Shown in pieces: positions 8,336-16,923 of a DNA stretch of 22,801 bases. The notes under the pieces are model-generated. The model was not told the DNA's origin. It saw only the letters and a list, made by a program, of their open reading frames with translations, and made no database searches. This stretch comes from Akkermansiaceae bacterium UBA7890 (lineage in GTDB: Bacteria > Verrucomicrobiota > Verrucomicrobiia > Verrucomicrobiales > Akkermansiaceae): the NCBI GenBank assembly GCA_002501065.1, contig DLRK01000072.1:17926-40726 (forward strand), in the 5' to 3' direction. Each line of letters opens with the position of its first letter. Position 1 is the first letter of the stretch. The position numbers and the translations under genes are program-made.

Positions 8336-9425
8336 ACATGTCTACCGCGCCCTCGTCCTGAGCGTTGTCAAACACGACTACCTGCCCAATGCGGTGGCAT
8401 CCCACCCCCGTTTCCAGTTGGTGGCGGTGGCCGACGACCCCGACCGCCCCGACTGGACTCACGAGCGCAATCAGCTCTTCGCGGACCAGCACGACATTCC
8501 CTACCGACGGGATGTGGAGGCCGCCCTCCCGGACTGCGACCTGGTGGTGGTCAGCCCGGAGGCCGAACGCCATTGTGATCTCGCTCAGCGGGCCGCCCGG
8601 GCCGGCAAGCATATCGTGGTGGACAAACCACTCTCACCCAGACTGGCAGAATGCGATGCTCTCGTTGCCGCGGTGGCGGAGAACCAGGTGAAGTGCCTCG
8701 TCTGGAACCGCAACTTCCTCCCCTCCCTCGTGAAAGCCCGGGAAACGCTGGAGAGCGGCGCCATCGGCACCCTGCAGGCCATCCACTGCGACTTTTATTT
8801 TTCCAAGGACGCTGGACCTCCGAAGGGTTCGCGTGGGCCCGGCGACCCACCCATCAACTGGCTCGAGCGCCAGCTGGAGGCTCACGCCGATGGCTCGGAC
8901 GGCGGCGTGGGAACCGAGCCTCTCGGCGAACTGCAGATCGAGGGCATCTACCCCCTTGCCTACATCCACATGCTCATCAATTCACCGGTAGAACGCGTCT
9001 TTGCCCGGACCACCGCTCACTTTCACCAGGCCAATGTCGACAACAATGTCGACGACCTTGCCACCGTCACGCTGGAAATGGCCAATGGCTGTGTAGGATC
9101 TCTTTCCATCGGCCGGATCGGTGCTGCGGCCCACCCCGACATCGGGGAAATCAAACTACACCTCCTGGGAAGCGAGGGATCGCTGGTCATCAGCGAGGCC
9201 CGGCCCGAGGTTGCCGTCTACGCCCGTCACCAGCCACCGGCCGAGTTCCGGCACCGGCGGATCGCTGACGAAAACAACTACCTTCTCATGCAGAACTTCG
9301 CCGAGGCCCTCGACCACGATAAAGACACCATTCTCAATGCCCGCGGTGCACGGGATATCGCGGCCACCGTGCAGGCCGCCCTTGAGAGCGCCAGATCGGG
9401 AACCGTTATCGAAACCACCAGATGA
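8328..9425 (+). CDS. Atypical Gfo/Idh/MocA family oxidoreductase
   Basis: This 365-residue cytoplasmic protein has the length and layout of the family. The N-terminal alpha/beta domain ends in VVDKPLS (Lys100), the counterpart of EKP. However, the expected glycine-rich loop near the N-terminus is replaced by LSVVKHDYLP (11-20). The C-terminal domain carries conspicuous segments, namely WNRNFLP, DFYFSKDAGPPKG, DGSDGGVGTEPLGEL, EGIYPLAYIHM and HFHQANVDNNVDD, and it lacks the usual GGxxxDxGxH catalytic motif. These polar, Gly-rich segments look conserved, which suggests a distinct subfamily rather than decay. It overlaps the preceding gene by eight bases and the next by four (ATGA), so translational coupling is likely. 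A good AAGGA ribosome binding site lies eight bases before the ATG. The substrate is unknown; the neighbouring aldolase suggests a sugar-acid route. Confidence 0.85.
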   Translation: MPEHVYRALVLSVVKHDYLPNAVASHPRFQLVAVADDPDRPDWTHERNQLFADQHDIPYRRDVEAALPDCDLVVVSPEAERHCDLAQRAARAGKHIVVDKPLSPRLAECDALVAAVAENQVKCLVWNRNFLPSLVKARETLESGAIGTLQAIHCDFYFSKDAGPPKGSRGPGDPPINWLERQLEAHADGSDGGVGTEPLGELQIEGIYPLAYIHMLINSPVERVFARTTAHFHQANVDNNVDDLATVTLEMANGCVGSLSIGRIGAAAHPDIGEIKLHLLGSEGSLVISEARPEVAVYARHQPPAEFRHRRIADENNYLLMQNFAEALDHDKDTILNARGARDIAATVQAALESARSGTVIETTR

Positions 9426-10237
9426 CCGCCAACGAACTCAGATCAATCCTCCATGGTGGCGAACGCGTCGCCCTGGGAACCTGCCTCGTCTCACCCTCGC
9501 CCAAGTGGCCCCCGGTTTTGCGGAACTGCGATCTCGACTTCGTCTTCATCGACACCGAGCACATCGCCCTCAACCGCGAAACGGTTTCCTGGATGTGCCG
9601 CACCTACAACGCGATGGGAATTCCTCCCCTCGTGCGCATCCCGACCCAGAATCCCGATGACGCCACCGTCGTCCTGGACGACGGCGCTGCCGGCGTCATC
9701 GTGCCCTACGTCGAGAAACCCGAGGTCGTCCGGGCAATGGTGGGCGCAACCAAGCTGCGTCCCCTCAAGGGTGAACGTGCCCGCCGGACCCTCGACGGAG
9801 AGACCCTCGAACCGGAACTACGGAGCTACCTCGACGACCATAATTCCAACCACATCCTGCTCACCAACATCGAGAGCGTTCCGGCCATGGAAAACCTGGA
9901 TCAAATCCTGGAGGAACAGGGACTGGACTGCGCCCTTATCGGTCCCCACGACCTCTCCACCAGCCTCGGGATCCCCGAACAGTACGACCACCCGAAATTC
10001 CTTGAAGCCTGCGCCTTTATCCTGGGCAAGGCCCGCGCGGCCGGGATCGGTGCCGGCATCCATCACTGGCTCCCTCCAGAAAAGCAGGTCCAGTTCGTCG
10101 AGATGGGCGCCAACCTCCTGATTCACAAGGCGGACGCCATTTTCCTCTCCGAAGGCCTCCAGACCCAACTCCGCGAAATCCGGGAACTGCTGGGACAGGA
10201 GAACCAGACCGGAAATGCCGGGCAGGTGACGATCTGA
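9422..10237 (+). CDS. HpcH/HpaI-type class II (metal-dependent) aldolase
   Basis: This 271-residue cytoplasmic enzyme has all the key residues of the HpcH/HpaI family in order: D44-T-E46-H47 (catalytic His), R72 in LVRIP, the GAAGVIVPYVE loop, E151 in NIESVP and D177 in IGPHDLS. The last two are the expected divalent-metal ligands. Members reversibly cleave 2-keto-3-deoxy sugar acids or 4-hydroxy-2-oxo acids to pyruvate plus an aldehyde. The start ATG overlaps the previous stop as ATGA, and no independent Shine-Dalgarno is visible, so it is probably translated by coupling. As the last gene of the 7592-10237 operon, it suggests that the oxidoreductase-like proteins feed a keto-deoxy acid into this lyase. 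Which acid (for example rhamnonate-type) cannot be decided. It ends 43 bases from the convergent CotH gene. Confidence 0.92.
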   Translation: MTANELRSILHGGERVALGTCLVSPSPKWPPVLRNCDLDFVFIDTEHIALNRETVSWMCRTYNAMGIPPLVRIPTQNPDDATVVLDDGAAGVIVPYVEKPEVVRAMVGATKLRPLKGERARRTLDGETLEPELRSYLDDHNSNHILLTNIESVPAMENLDQILEEQGLDCALIGPHDLSTSLGIPEQYDHPKFLEACAFILGKARAAGIGAGIHHWLPPEKQVQFVEMGANLLIHKADAIFLSEGLQTQLREIRELLGQENQTGNAGQVTI

Positions 10238-10280
10238 AACGGGATCCCGCGCCGCGACAGGATCCTCGTCTACCCCGAGC

Positions 10281-13200
10281 TCAGTTCCAGACCCGGAGCC
10301 GGGCGAAGAGCCGGCCCCCTGCCGGGACGGGGGAATCCGCCCGCCAGGTTTCAATCACCAGGCCGTCGTTATTTCCGCTCGGCGTCTGACTCACCAGGAC
10401 TCCTCCCGCCGTCCAGGTCACGAGATCGGAGGAGAACTCGACCGCATAATTCAGTTCATCCGCGGCCACCTCCCGGGTGAAGGTCAGGGTCAGGAACGAC
10501 TCCTCGCCGTTGTCCATCGCGAAAGTCCCCGTCCCGGCCACCGGCAGAAACTCCTCCGAGGCCACATTGGGATCTCCCCCGAGGAAGAACTCCAGCATGG
10601 TCACCATCCCGTCGGCGTCTCCATCTCCGAAATCCTCGGAAACCTCATGATGCTCTTTCCAGGCGGCGTAATCCAGGCGGTCATGGTCTCCCGGGGTCCC
10701 CTCGGGATAACGACTGATGCGCCAGTTGGCCGGGTCATTGTGATCCGGGCTGAGAAACTCGTCCACATTCCGGAGCACCAGGCTGAATTCACCATCCCCG
10801 GCGGGAGGCCAGGGAGGTTTGTTGTCATACTCGTCAATGTCATGAATAGTGGTGCCTGCGCCAAAGGAGAGCTTCAGGCGCTCGCCATTGTTGCGCAGGT
10901 TGTCATTGGGATATTCCCCCGCAACGGGCAATCCTGCCCCATAACGCACCTCAAAGGCGGCACGATTCTTGACCACCAGGACGTATTCTCCCGGATCCAG
11001 CGTCTCCACTCCGCTGCCCCCGAAGTCAAAGTCGATCCCCTTGGTAAAGCGGACGTTGCGCAGATCGAGCGCAGTGGGCCCGACATTCTTCAGTTCCAGG
11101 TATTCGAACTCGTCCCGGTTGGTGGAAATGAGGCGCTCTTCTCCCACCGGCTCGGGCGGGTGGTACATGAATTCCGAGATGCGCAGGTCACGCAGGTGAT
11201 CGGAGATATTGGGCGCAGTAGCCTGGAACTCCACGGGCTGGGACCAATGGCTCCACCGGCCGGCCGTATCCTTCATCCGCACCCGCGCCCGGTAGGTCCT
11301 GCCCACCCTGACCGCCAGGGGAGGAAACTGGTAACCTCCATCAAAATCTGCCAACTCCCCCGACTCGAAGCCCCCCTCGATCTCGTAGATGTTGGGCCGG
11401 GCAGGATCGTAACCCGTCACCGCCGGATTGTGGACCTCGGCCAGGCGCCATTCCATGGCCGCAAAGCGCGACCGGCTGGGACTGGAAAAGGTGCTGCAGG
11501 TGAAAGTCAGCCCGTCCGACGGATAGCCTTCCGGCCCGGCATAGGTGATCACCGGCCTTCCGGGAACATCGTCCTCCTGGCTCAGAAGTGTCCTGGACAT
11601 CCAGTTCCCCCGCGATGTGATCCAGGTCTTCACGACGCGCACCATCCCGGCAAAATCCCTGGTGGAGGAGATATCGTAGTAGCGGTCCTTGTGATTCAGA
11701 CGCGGGTGATTATCCCACATGCGCCGATCGACATCCACGAGGGACGGCTCTTCCGGGGTGTAGACGAACTTCATGGTCTCATCCACCAGCTTGTAGCCCT
11801 CGTCCCGATTGAAGAGCAGGTCCAGAATCTCGCGCACACGGTTCTGGTAGTCGGTATTGAAGGCCGGATTCTGAGCCACCTTCGATTTGAAATCGTGATT
11901 CCCATTGCCATACATGTTGTTGGCGAAGGTGAGATCAAGATCCCAGGGAAGGAGCTCGAATTTATCGGTCTCCGGGTTGTGGTAGTAGAAATAGTTCTTA
12001 CCGTAGGCGATATCGTAATGGTGAATGGCTTCCACCACCGTGCGATAGCTGAAGTATTTCTCGATGTTAAAATTGTCCCGCCACCATTGCGCCGAGGGAT
12101 TCCTGCCGCGGTAACCGCTGATAAACGCGGAAACATCGGAGCGGTTTTTGACCTGGGTGGGTCCCTGGTTGTTGGACTCCCCGCTGTGTCCCTCGATCTT
12201 GTAGAGATTGCCGTCAGGCAGATCGTGCTCGTCCAGAAACTGCCCGTCCAACTGTTCGACGGCGAGGAAGAGCCCATAATAGTCCGTCCCATACTGCGAG
12301 CGCTCCGGACGGGACTGGTCAATGACGTAGAACTGCACGTGATGGGTCTTGCTGGCTTCCACTCCGCAGAGCTCAAAGAGACGAAATCCCACTCCCTCGA
12401 AGAGTCCCTGCTCTCCCCGGTGTTGAAAATTCACCTGCTGAACGATGGAGGAGAAATTCAGTTTGCTCCACTTGGTGTCGTACTCGTTTCCGTATTCATC
12501 CCGGGCCTGGAAACGGTGCCCGCGATTGAAATCAAACTTCCAGAAATTCTTGCCGAACTGGAAGCGGTGCACTCCTCCCCGGGGCCGGTAACGGATATGG
12601 TCGTAGACCCTCCCTTCGTAGACAAGCGTCCCGGGCCAGAGATATTCCGATCCTCCGTATCCCCCAAACTGCGATTCGTCCACCCAGGACGACTTGCTCA
12701 GCAGGAAGTAGGTCGGGATACTGGACATCAGTTCTCCCGGATAAGTCACCGGGGGGTCTCCCTCCCGGATCTCACCCCTCCAGTCGGGGGTCCCATTGTA
12801 GACAAAATAGGCGAAGTTGGATTGCGGATCATCCTCGTAGGGAACCTGCACCGAGCTTCCTCCGGCATCCTCTACCGTGATGCGATAACGTACCAGGTAG
12901 CGGTTCCGGTTCACATTGAAAGGCACGGTCCCGGTATGGACACCGTCCCCGGCCTCTTCATCGTCGCCCTGGCCATCATCGGTCATGGGCAGATCCACCC
13001 ATCCACGGTCATAGGCCGGATCAAGGTTTACCGTCCCGTTCTGGTTATACTTGAGGTAACGGCCGAAATAAGCCCCGGCTCTCACCAGCTGGTAGGAGAG
13101 CGTCACGGAATCCACCCCGTCCGGATCAGTCACCAGGGCCGTGATCACGACCGGCTCGTTGGAAACCGGTTGCCGGGGAGAGTGAGAGACCCGCCTCGTC

Positions 13201-13766
13201 TGGGGCGGCGCCTCGGTGGAGTAGGTCACATTCCGCAGGCCCGGGGTGGGACGCCCGGATCTCCAACTCCCGCCCAGATCGGTTTCCAGGGCCGGATGAA
13301 TCAACTGGATGGACGGGCTTACTCCTGCCACCAGATCCCCGACCGTGGGCCAGGGGAACCCCAGGCGATAGTCCACCTTGCTCACCACCGCGCCGTCCGG
13401 ATCCCGCAGGTTCACCGTCTCCCCGCTGTTGCGGAGTTTGCCGCTCCACGGTCCAAGTGCTCCACCCCGCCGGAACTTGCTCTCCATGGTTGCCGGGTCC
13501 TGGGCGATGATCAGATACGCTCCGCTCTCAATACTGGTCGCCGGCGGAAAGAGGAAATCGACCCCCCCGGATATCTCCCAGCCCTCGAGACTGATGGCAG
13601 ATTCAGTGGGATTGTATACTTCAATGAACTCCGCCGCCACCGTCTTGTCGGCCTCGTCGTAGTGAATCTCGTTGATTACGAGCGAGGGCTCATCGAGCTG
13701 AGCGAAGGCACTCTGGACTACGGCCAACAGGCCGACGACATAAAGGATGCGGCGGACGGATTGCAT
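10281..13766 (-). CDS. Exported CotH/lamin-tail-domain surface protein
   Basis: This large (1161-residue) exported protein starts with a signal peptide (MQSVRRILYVVGLLAVVQSAFAQ). Domains in order are: a lamin-tail domain at about 25-150 (LVINEIHYDEAD, EFIEVYNP); a beta-sandwich domain at about 190-340; a CotH kinase-like domain at about 440-640 with YYGLFLAVEQLDG and LLPWDLDLTF; a fibronectin-like domain at about 740-850; and a second lamin-tail domain at about 855-1000 (LRISEFMYHPP, FEYLELKNVG). The C-terminal region (about 1030-1161) has the GDGDADGMVTMLEFFLGGDP and YAVEFSSDLVTW segments typical of verrucomicrobial secreted proteins. CotH domains in other bacteria are atypical protein kinases, but activity here is unproven. 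The reading frame extends 24 bases further to a TTG, but the ATG at 13764-13766 fits the signal peptide. It is divergent from the DUF1549/DUF1553 gene across 151 bases. Confidence 0.9.
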   Translation of the reverse strand: MQSVRRILYVVGLLAVVQSAFAQLDEPSLVINEIHYDEADKTVAAEFIEVYNPTESAISLEGWEISGGVDFLFPPATSIESGAYLIIAQDPATMESKFRRGGALGPWSGKLRNSGETVNLRDPDGAVVSKVDYRLGFPWPTVGDLVAGVSPSIQLIHPALETDLGGSWRSGRPTPGLRNVTYSTEAPPQTRRVSHSPRQPVSNEPVVITALVTDPDGVDSVTLSYQLVRAGAYFGRYLKYNQNGTVNLDPAYDRGWVDLPMTDDGQGDDEEAGDGVHTGTVPFNVNRNRYLVRYRITVEDAGGSSVQVPYEDDPQSNFAYFVYNGTPDWRGEIREGDPPVTYPGELMSSIPTYFLLSKSSWVDESQFGGYGGSEYLWPGTLVYEGRVYDHIRYRPRGGVHRFQFGKNFWKFDFNRGHRFQARDEYGNEYDTKWSKLNFSSIVQQVNFQHRGEQGLFEGVGFRLFELCGVEASKTHHVQFYVIDQSRPERSQYGTDYYGLFLAVEQLDGQFLDEHDLPDGNLYKIEGHSGESNNQGPTQVKNRSDVSAFISGYRGRNPSAQWWRDNFNIEKYFSYRTVVEAIHHYDIAYGKNYFYYHNPETDKFELLPWDLDLTFANNMYGNGNHDFKSKVAQNPAFNTDYQNRVREILDLLFNRDEGYKLVDETMKFVYTPEEPSLVDVDRRMWDNHPRLNHKDRYYDISSTRDFAGMVRVVKTWITSRGNWMSRTLLSQEDDVPGRPVITYAGPEGYPSDGLTFTCSTFSSPSRSRFAAMEWRLAEVHNPAVTGYDPARPNIYEIEGGFESGELADFDGGYQFPPLAVRVGRTYRARVRMKDTAGRWSHWSQPVEFQATAPNISDHLRDLRISEFMYHPPEPVGEERLISTNRDEFEYLELKNVGPTALDLRNVRFTKGIDFDFGGSGVETLDPGEYVLVVKNRAAFEVRYGAGLPVAGEYPNDNLRNNGERLKLSFGAGTTIHDIDEYDNKPPWPPAGDGEFSLVLRNVDEFLSPDHNDPANWRISRYPEGTPGDHDRLDYAAWKEHHEVSEDFGDGDADGMVTMLEFFLGGDPNVASEEFLPVAGTGTFAMDNGEESFLTLTFTREVAADELNYAVEFSSDLVTWTAGGVLVSQTPSGNNDGLVIETWRADSPVPAGGRLFARLRVWN

Positions 13767-13917
13767 GGGTGGGGGTATGAGGAAATACAACCCGCCCCGA
13801 CCTCTGCGTCAAAGCAAACCCTGTCACGCATAAAATCCGGCCCGTCATCCCATGCACTTTTGACTGTAGAAAGATGCATTCCGAGGTTAAAGGAGTAGAT
13901 CCGGAAGCTGTGAATCC

Positions 13918-16911
13918 GTGAATTCCTGCTCTAACAAATCCCGCTCCCGTCGGCCGATGGCTGGCCTCGCTGCAGTCCTCATGGGATTGCTTGCTGCTCA
14001 GGCCCAGGCCGAATCCCTGGCGGAAGAGCAGGGCCTGCAATTCTTCGAGCGCAGGATTCGCCCCGCCCTGGTGACGCACTGCTACGAGTGTCACTCCGCA
14101 GGTTCAAAGAAGGCGGGCGGCAAGCTCTACCTGGATCATGCAGGGGGGCTCCTGCGGGGTGGCGAGTCCGGCCCTGCGATTGTCCCCGGCCGCCCCGGGG
14201 AGAGCCTTTTCATCCGGGCGATCCGGAAAGAGAATGACGACCTCGTCATGCCCCCGGACGACAAACCTTCCCTGCCGGAAGCTGTCGTTAACGATCTTGT
14301 CGAGTGGGTGAGACGCGGGGCTCCCGACCCCCGTGCCTCACCTGGCGGAAAGAGCCCACAGGAAGTAATGCCCGATGAGGCCGCCCTCTGGTCCTTCCAG
14401 CCACTCGGAAAACCAACTCCTCCTCAACTACGCGACCAGGACTGGCCCAGGAATGACATCGACCGGTTCCTCCTTGCCCAACTGGAGTCCCGGGAATTCC
14501 GGCCCGCCGATGATGCCCCGCCCGGAACGCTGATCCGTCGACTCTACTGCGACCTCGTCGGATTGGCTCCGACCTACGACGAGATCGGTGAATTCCTCAG
14601 CGCCTGCCAGCAGAACAGGCAGTCTGCAGTGGAGGCCCTGGTCGATCGCCTCCTGGCCTCTCCTCATTTCGGTGAACGCTGGGGCCGGCACTGGCTGGAT
14701 GTTGGGCGTTACGGCGAATCGAATGGCAACGATGGACTGGGGCGCAATCCGACCTTCCCCCACGCCTGGCGATACCGGGACTACGTCATCCAGGCCTTCA
14801 ACGACGACGTCCCCTACGATCTCTTTCTGAAGCAGCAGATCGCCGGGGACCTCCTCCCCTCCTCCTCCCCCGGGGAACGCCACCGCAACCTGACCGCCAC
14901 CGGCTTCCTCGCCATTGGACACAAACCGGCTGCTGCCATGAACGAGAACTTCGCCATGGACGTGGTGGACGACCAGATCAACACCGTGGCTACCGCGACG
15001 ATGGGACTGAGCGTCGCTTGCGCGCGCTGTCACGACCATAAACACGACCCCATCTCAACCCGGGACTACTACGCCCTCGCCGGGATCTTCAGGAGCACCG
15101 AGACGCTCTGGGGAAAAGCGGCCAACGAGAAACTCACCGCGCCAGCCACCCCCCTCCATGACCTGCAGGTCAAGACCGGGAAACCACAGGAGAAATCGGC
15201 TCCGGAATTTGCCAAGGATTACGGCGAGGCGATCAATGCATTAAAGCCCGTCCTCTACGCGTCCCTGTCGGGTCCGGCGGAAAACCTCGTAATCGAGAAA
15301 GGGGTGACGCTCTCGCCAGGGACTTTTGCCAGGACGGAGGAAGGGCGTCTGCAGGCCGGGTCCGCCCTTCCGGTCAACAGCTATTCCATCTCCTTCTGGT
15401 TCCGCAATGATCTCGGTAATAGCACGCGGGCCATTACCGCCTACCTGTTCTCCCATGCCGTGCTCGGTGACAAGGAGCAGAAGGGAGATCACCTTGGGAT
15501 TGGTGGAACCCACGAACCGGGCCGGGCGGGCAAACTCTTCCTCTGGACCGGCACCAGGCAGGACGAAAGCGCAGTCGGTTCCAGGGTCCTCGCCCCGGGC
15601 ACCTGGAATCATGTGGTTCTTGCCCGCGACGACAAGCGTATGCGCCTCTACCTGAACGGAGACCCCAAACCCGAGATCGATGCCGGGATGCAGGTGGCCG
15701 CACCGGCAAACGGGACCATCTGCATCGGCGCCCGCAATGACCGCTTCGCCCCTCTCAAGGGATTCCTGGCCCACCTTGCAGTCTTCGACCGGGCCCTGAC
15801 CCCGGAGGAGGCACACCGTGTGCACGTTGCTTCCGGTCAGAAACCGGGAACGGCCCATGTTCCCGGACCAGCCTTCGCCATGGGCGTCCGGGAAGGCAAG
15901 GCGATCACAGACTGCAAGATCAACATCGACGGCAACTCAAAGAAACTTGGATCCAGCGTCCCCCGGGGATTTCTTCCTGCCTGCAGGACGAGTCTCAACC
16001 CCCCTACGGTTGGAGCAGGAACGAGCGGACGCCTGCAACTGGCGAACTGGCTCACCCGGGGCGACCACCCGCAGACTGCCCGCGTGATGGCCAATCGGAT
16101 CTGGCTTCATCTCTTCGGCCGCGGTCTGGTGACCACTCCTGATGATTTCGGCGTCTACGGAGCGCGCCCCTCTCATCCCGAACTCCTTGACCACCTCGCC
16201 CGGCGCTTCATGGAGGACGGCTGGTCGACAAAGAAACTGATCCGCACCATTACCCTCAGCCGCAGCTACCAGCTCGACAGCTCCTGTCAAGATAACCGGT
16301 TACTGGAAGCCGACCCGGCAAACGTCCTGGCCGGAAGACACCAGCGTCGAAGCCTCGACGCGGAGTCCCTGCGCGACCGCATCCTGCAGGCTGGCGGCAC
16401 GCTTGACCTGGAACCCGCCCGGGGCTCCGCGATCGATGATCTCGATATCCTCCTCAACTGGCCGCCGGGAGAGGCCAAGTATCTCCATGAACCAAGCACC
16501 CACCGCAGTGTGTATCTCTGCATGCTGCGCAATGCGTTGCCAAAGGAACTGAGTGCCTTCAACTTCCCTGATGGCATGACCGTGACAGGCCAGCGCAGCA
16601 CGGCCACTCCGCCTACCCAGGCCCTCTTCTTCCTGAACAATCCCCTGCTCATCGCCCAGGCCCGGTCCCTGGCCGAACGGATTCTCGCTCAGCCGGTTCT
16701 CTCCGACCATCAGGCTAATCTCGAATCCAGGGTCACCACCGCCTATCGACAAATCCTGCAGCGGAATCCTTCCAGGGAGGAAGTGACCCGCGCTCTCTCG
16801 CACGTGCACGAACAGGAAGTGGACCTGTCCGGGGCTGACTCAACCCTCCGGGCGTGGGCAAGTTTTTGCCAAGCGTTATTGGCAAGTAACGAGTTTCGTT
16901 ATATTGACTAG
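13918..16911 (+). CDS. Exported PSCyt1-DUF1549-LamG-DUF1553 protein with two CxxCH motifs
   Basis: This 997-residue protein has a GTG start and a signal peptide (MAGLAAVLMGLLAAQAQA after a basic n-region). A GGAAG sequence lies ten bases upstream of the GTG. Domains in order: a planctomycete cytochrome-like PSCyt1 domain with the haem motif CYECH at about 56-60; DUF1549 (about 175-390) with RWGRHWLDVGRYGESNG and a second CxxCH, CARCHDHKHDPIS; a LamG/concanavalin-like domain at about 480-640 (ISFWFRND, WNHVVLARDD, LAVFDRALTPEEA); and DUF1553 (about 700-990), ending in NEFRYID as the family usually does. These proteins are found almost only in Planctomycetota and Verrucomicrobiota, typically paired with DUF1501. 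They have been linked to polysaccharide use, although no biochemical role is established. The DUF1501 partner follows 12 bases downstream with its own GAGAACGAGG ribosome binding site. Confidence 0.93.
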   Translation: MNSCSNKSRSRRPMAGLAAVLMGLLAAQAQAESLAEEQGLQFFERRIRPALVTHCYECHSAGSKKAGGKLYLDHAGGLLRGGESGPAIVPGRPGESLFIRAIRKENDDLVMPPDDKPSLPEAVVNDLVEWVRRGAPDPRASPGGKSPQEVMPDEAALWSFQPLGKPTPPQLRDQDWPRNDIDRFLLAQLESREFRPADDAPPGTLIRRLYCDLVGLAPTYDEIGEFLSACQQNRQSAVEALVDRLLASPHFGERWGRHWLDVGRYGESNGNDGLGRNPTFPHAWRYRDYVIQAFNDDVPYDLFLKQQIAGDLLPSSSPGERHRNLTATGFLAIGHKPAAAMNENFAMDVVDDQINTVATATMGLSVACARCHDHKHDPISTRDYYALAGIFRSTETLWGKAANEKLTAPATPLHDLQVKTGKPQEKSAPEFAKDYGEAINALKPVLYASLSGPAENLVIEKGVTLSPGTFARTEEGRLQAGSALPVNSYSISFWFRNDLGNSTRAITAYLFSHAVLGDKEQKGDHLGIGGTHEPGRAGKLFLWTGTRQDESAVGSRVLAPGTWNHVVLARDDKRMRLYLNGDPKPEIDAGMQVAAPANGTICIGARNDRFAPLKGFLAHLAVFDRALTPEEAHRVHVASGQKPGTAHVPGPAFAMGVREGKAITDCKINIDGNSKKLGSSVPRGFLPACRTSLNPPTVGAGTSGRLQLANWLTRGDHPQTARVMANRIWLHLFGRGLVTTPDDFGVYGARPSHPELLDHLARRFMEDGWSTKKLIRTITLSRSYQLDSSCQDNRLLEADPANVLAGRHQRRSLDAESLRDRILQAGGTLDLEPARGSAIDDLDILLNWPPGEAKYLHEPSTHRSVYLCMLRNALPKELSAFNFPDGMTVTGQRSTATPPTQALFFLNNPLLIAQARSLAERILAQPVLSDHQANLESRVTTAYRQILQRNPSREEVTRALSHVHEQEVDLSGADSTLRAWASFCQALLASNEFRYID

Positions 16912-16923
16912 GAGAACGAGGCG

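Noticed and set aside
10238..10280. GGATCC-rich palindromes between the convergent aldolase and CotH genes as a bidirectional terminator
   Set aside because: CGGGATCCCG has no loop and no T-run, so it does not make a convincing terminator.
13767..13790. A TTG start eight codons upstream in the CotH gene
   Set aside because: The ATG at 13764-13766 directly starts a normal signal peptide, and the TTG has no ribosome binding site.
10647..13898. A 1083-codon open frame on the plus strand opposite the CotH/lamin-tail gene
   Set aside because: Its translation lacks a signal peptide or domain pattern and is what high-GC coding DNA produces in its antisense frame. The minus-strand frame has a signal peptide, CotH and lamin-tail motifs.
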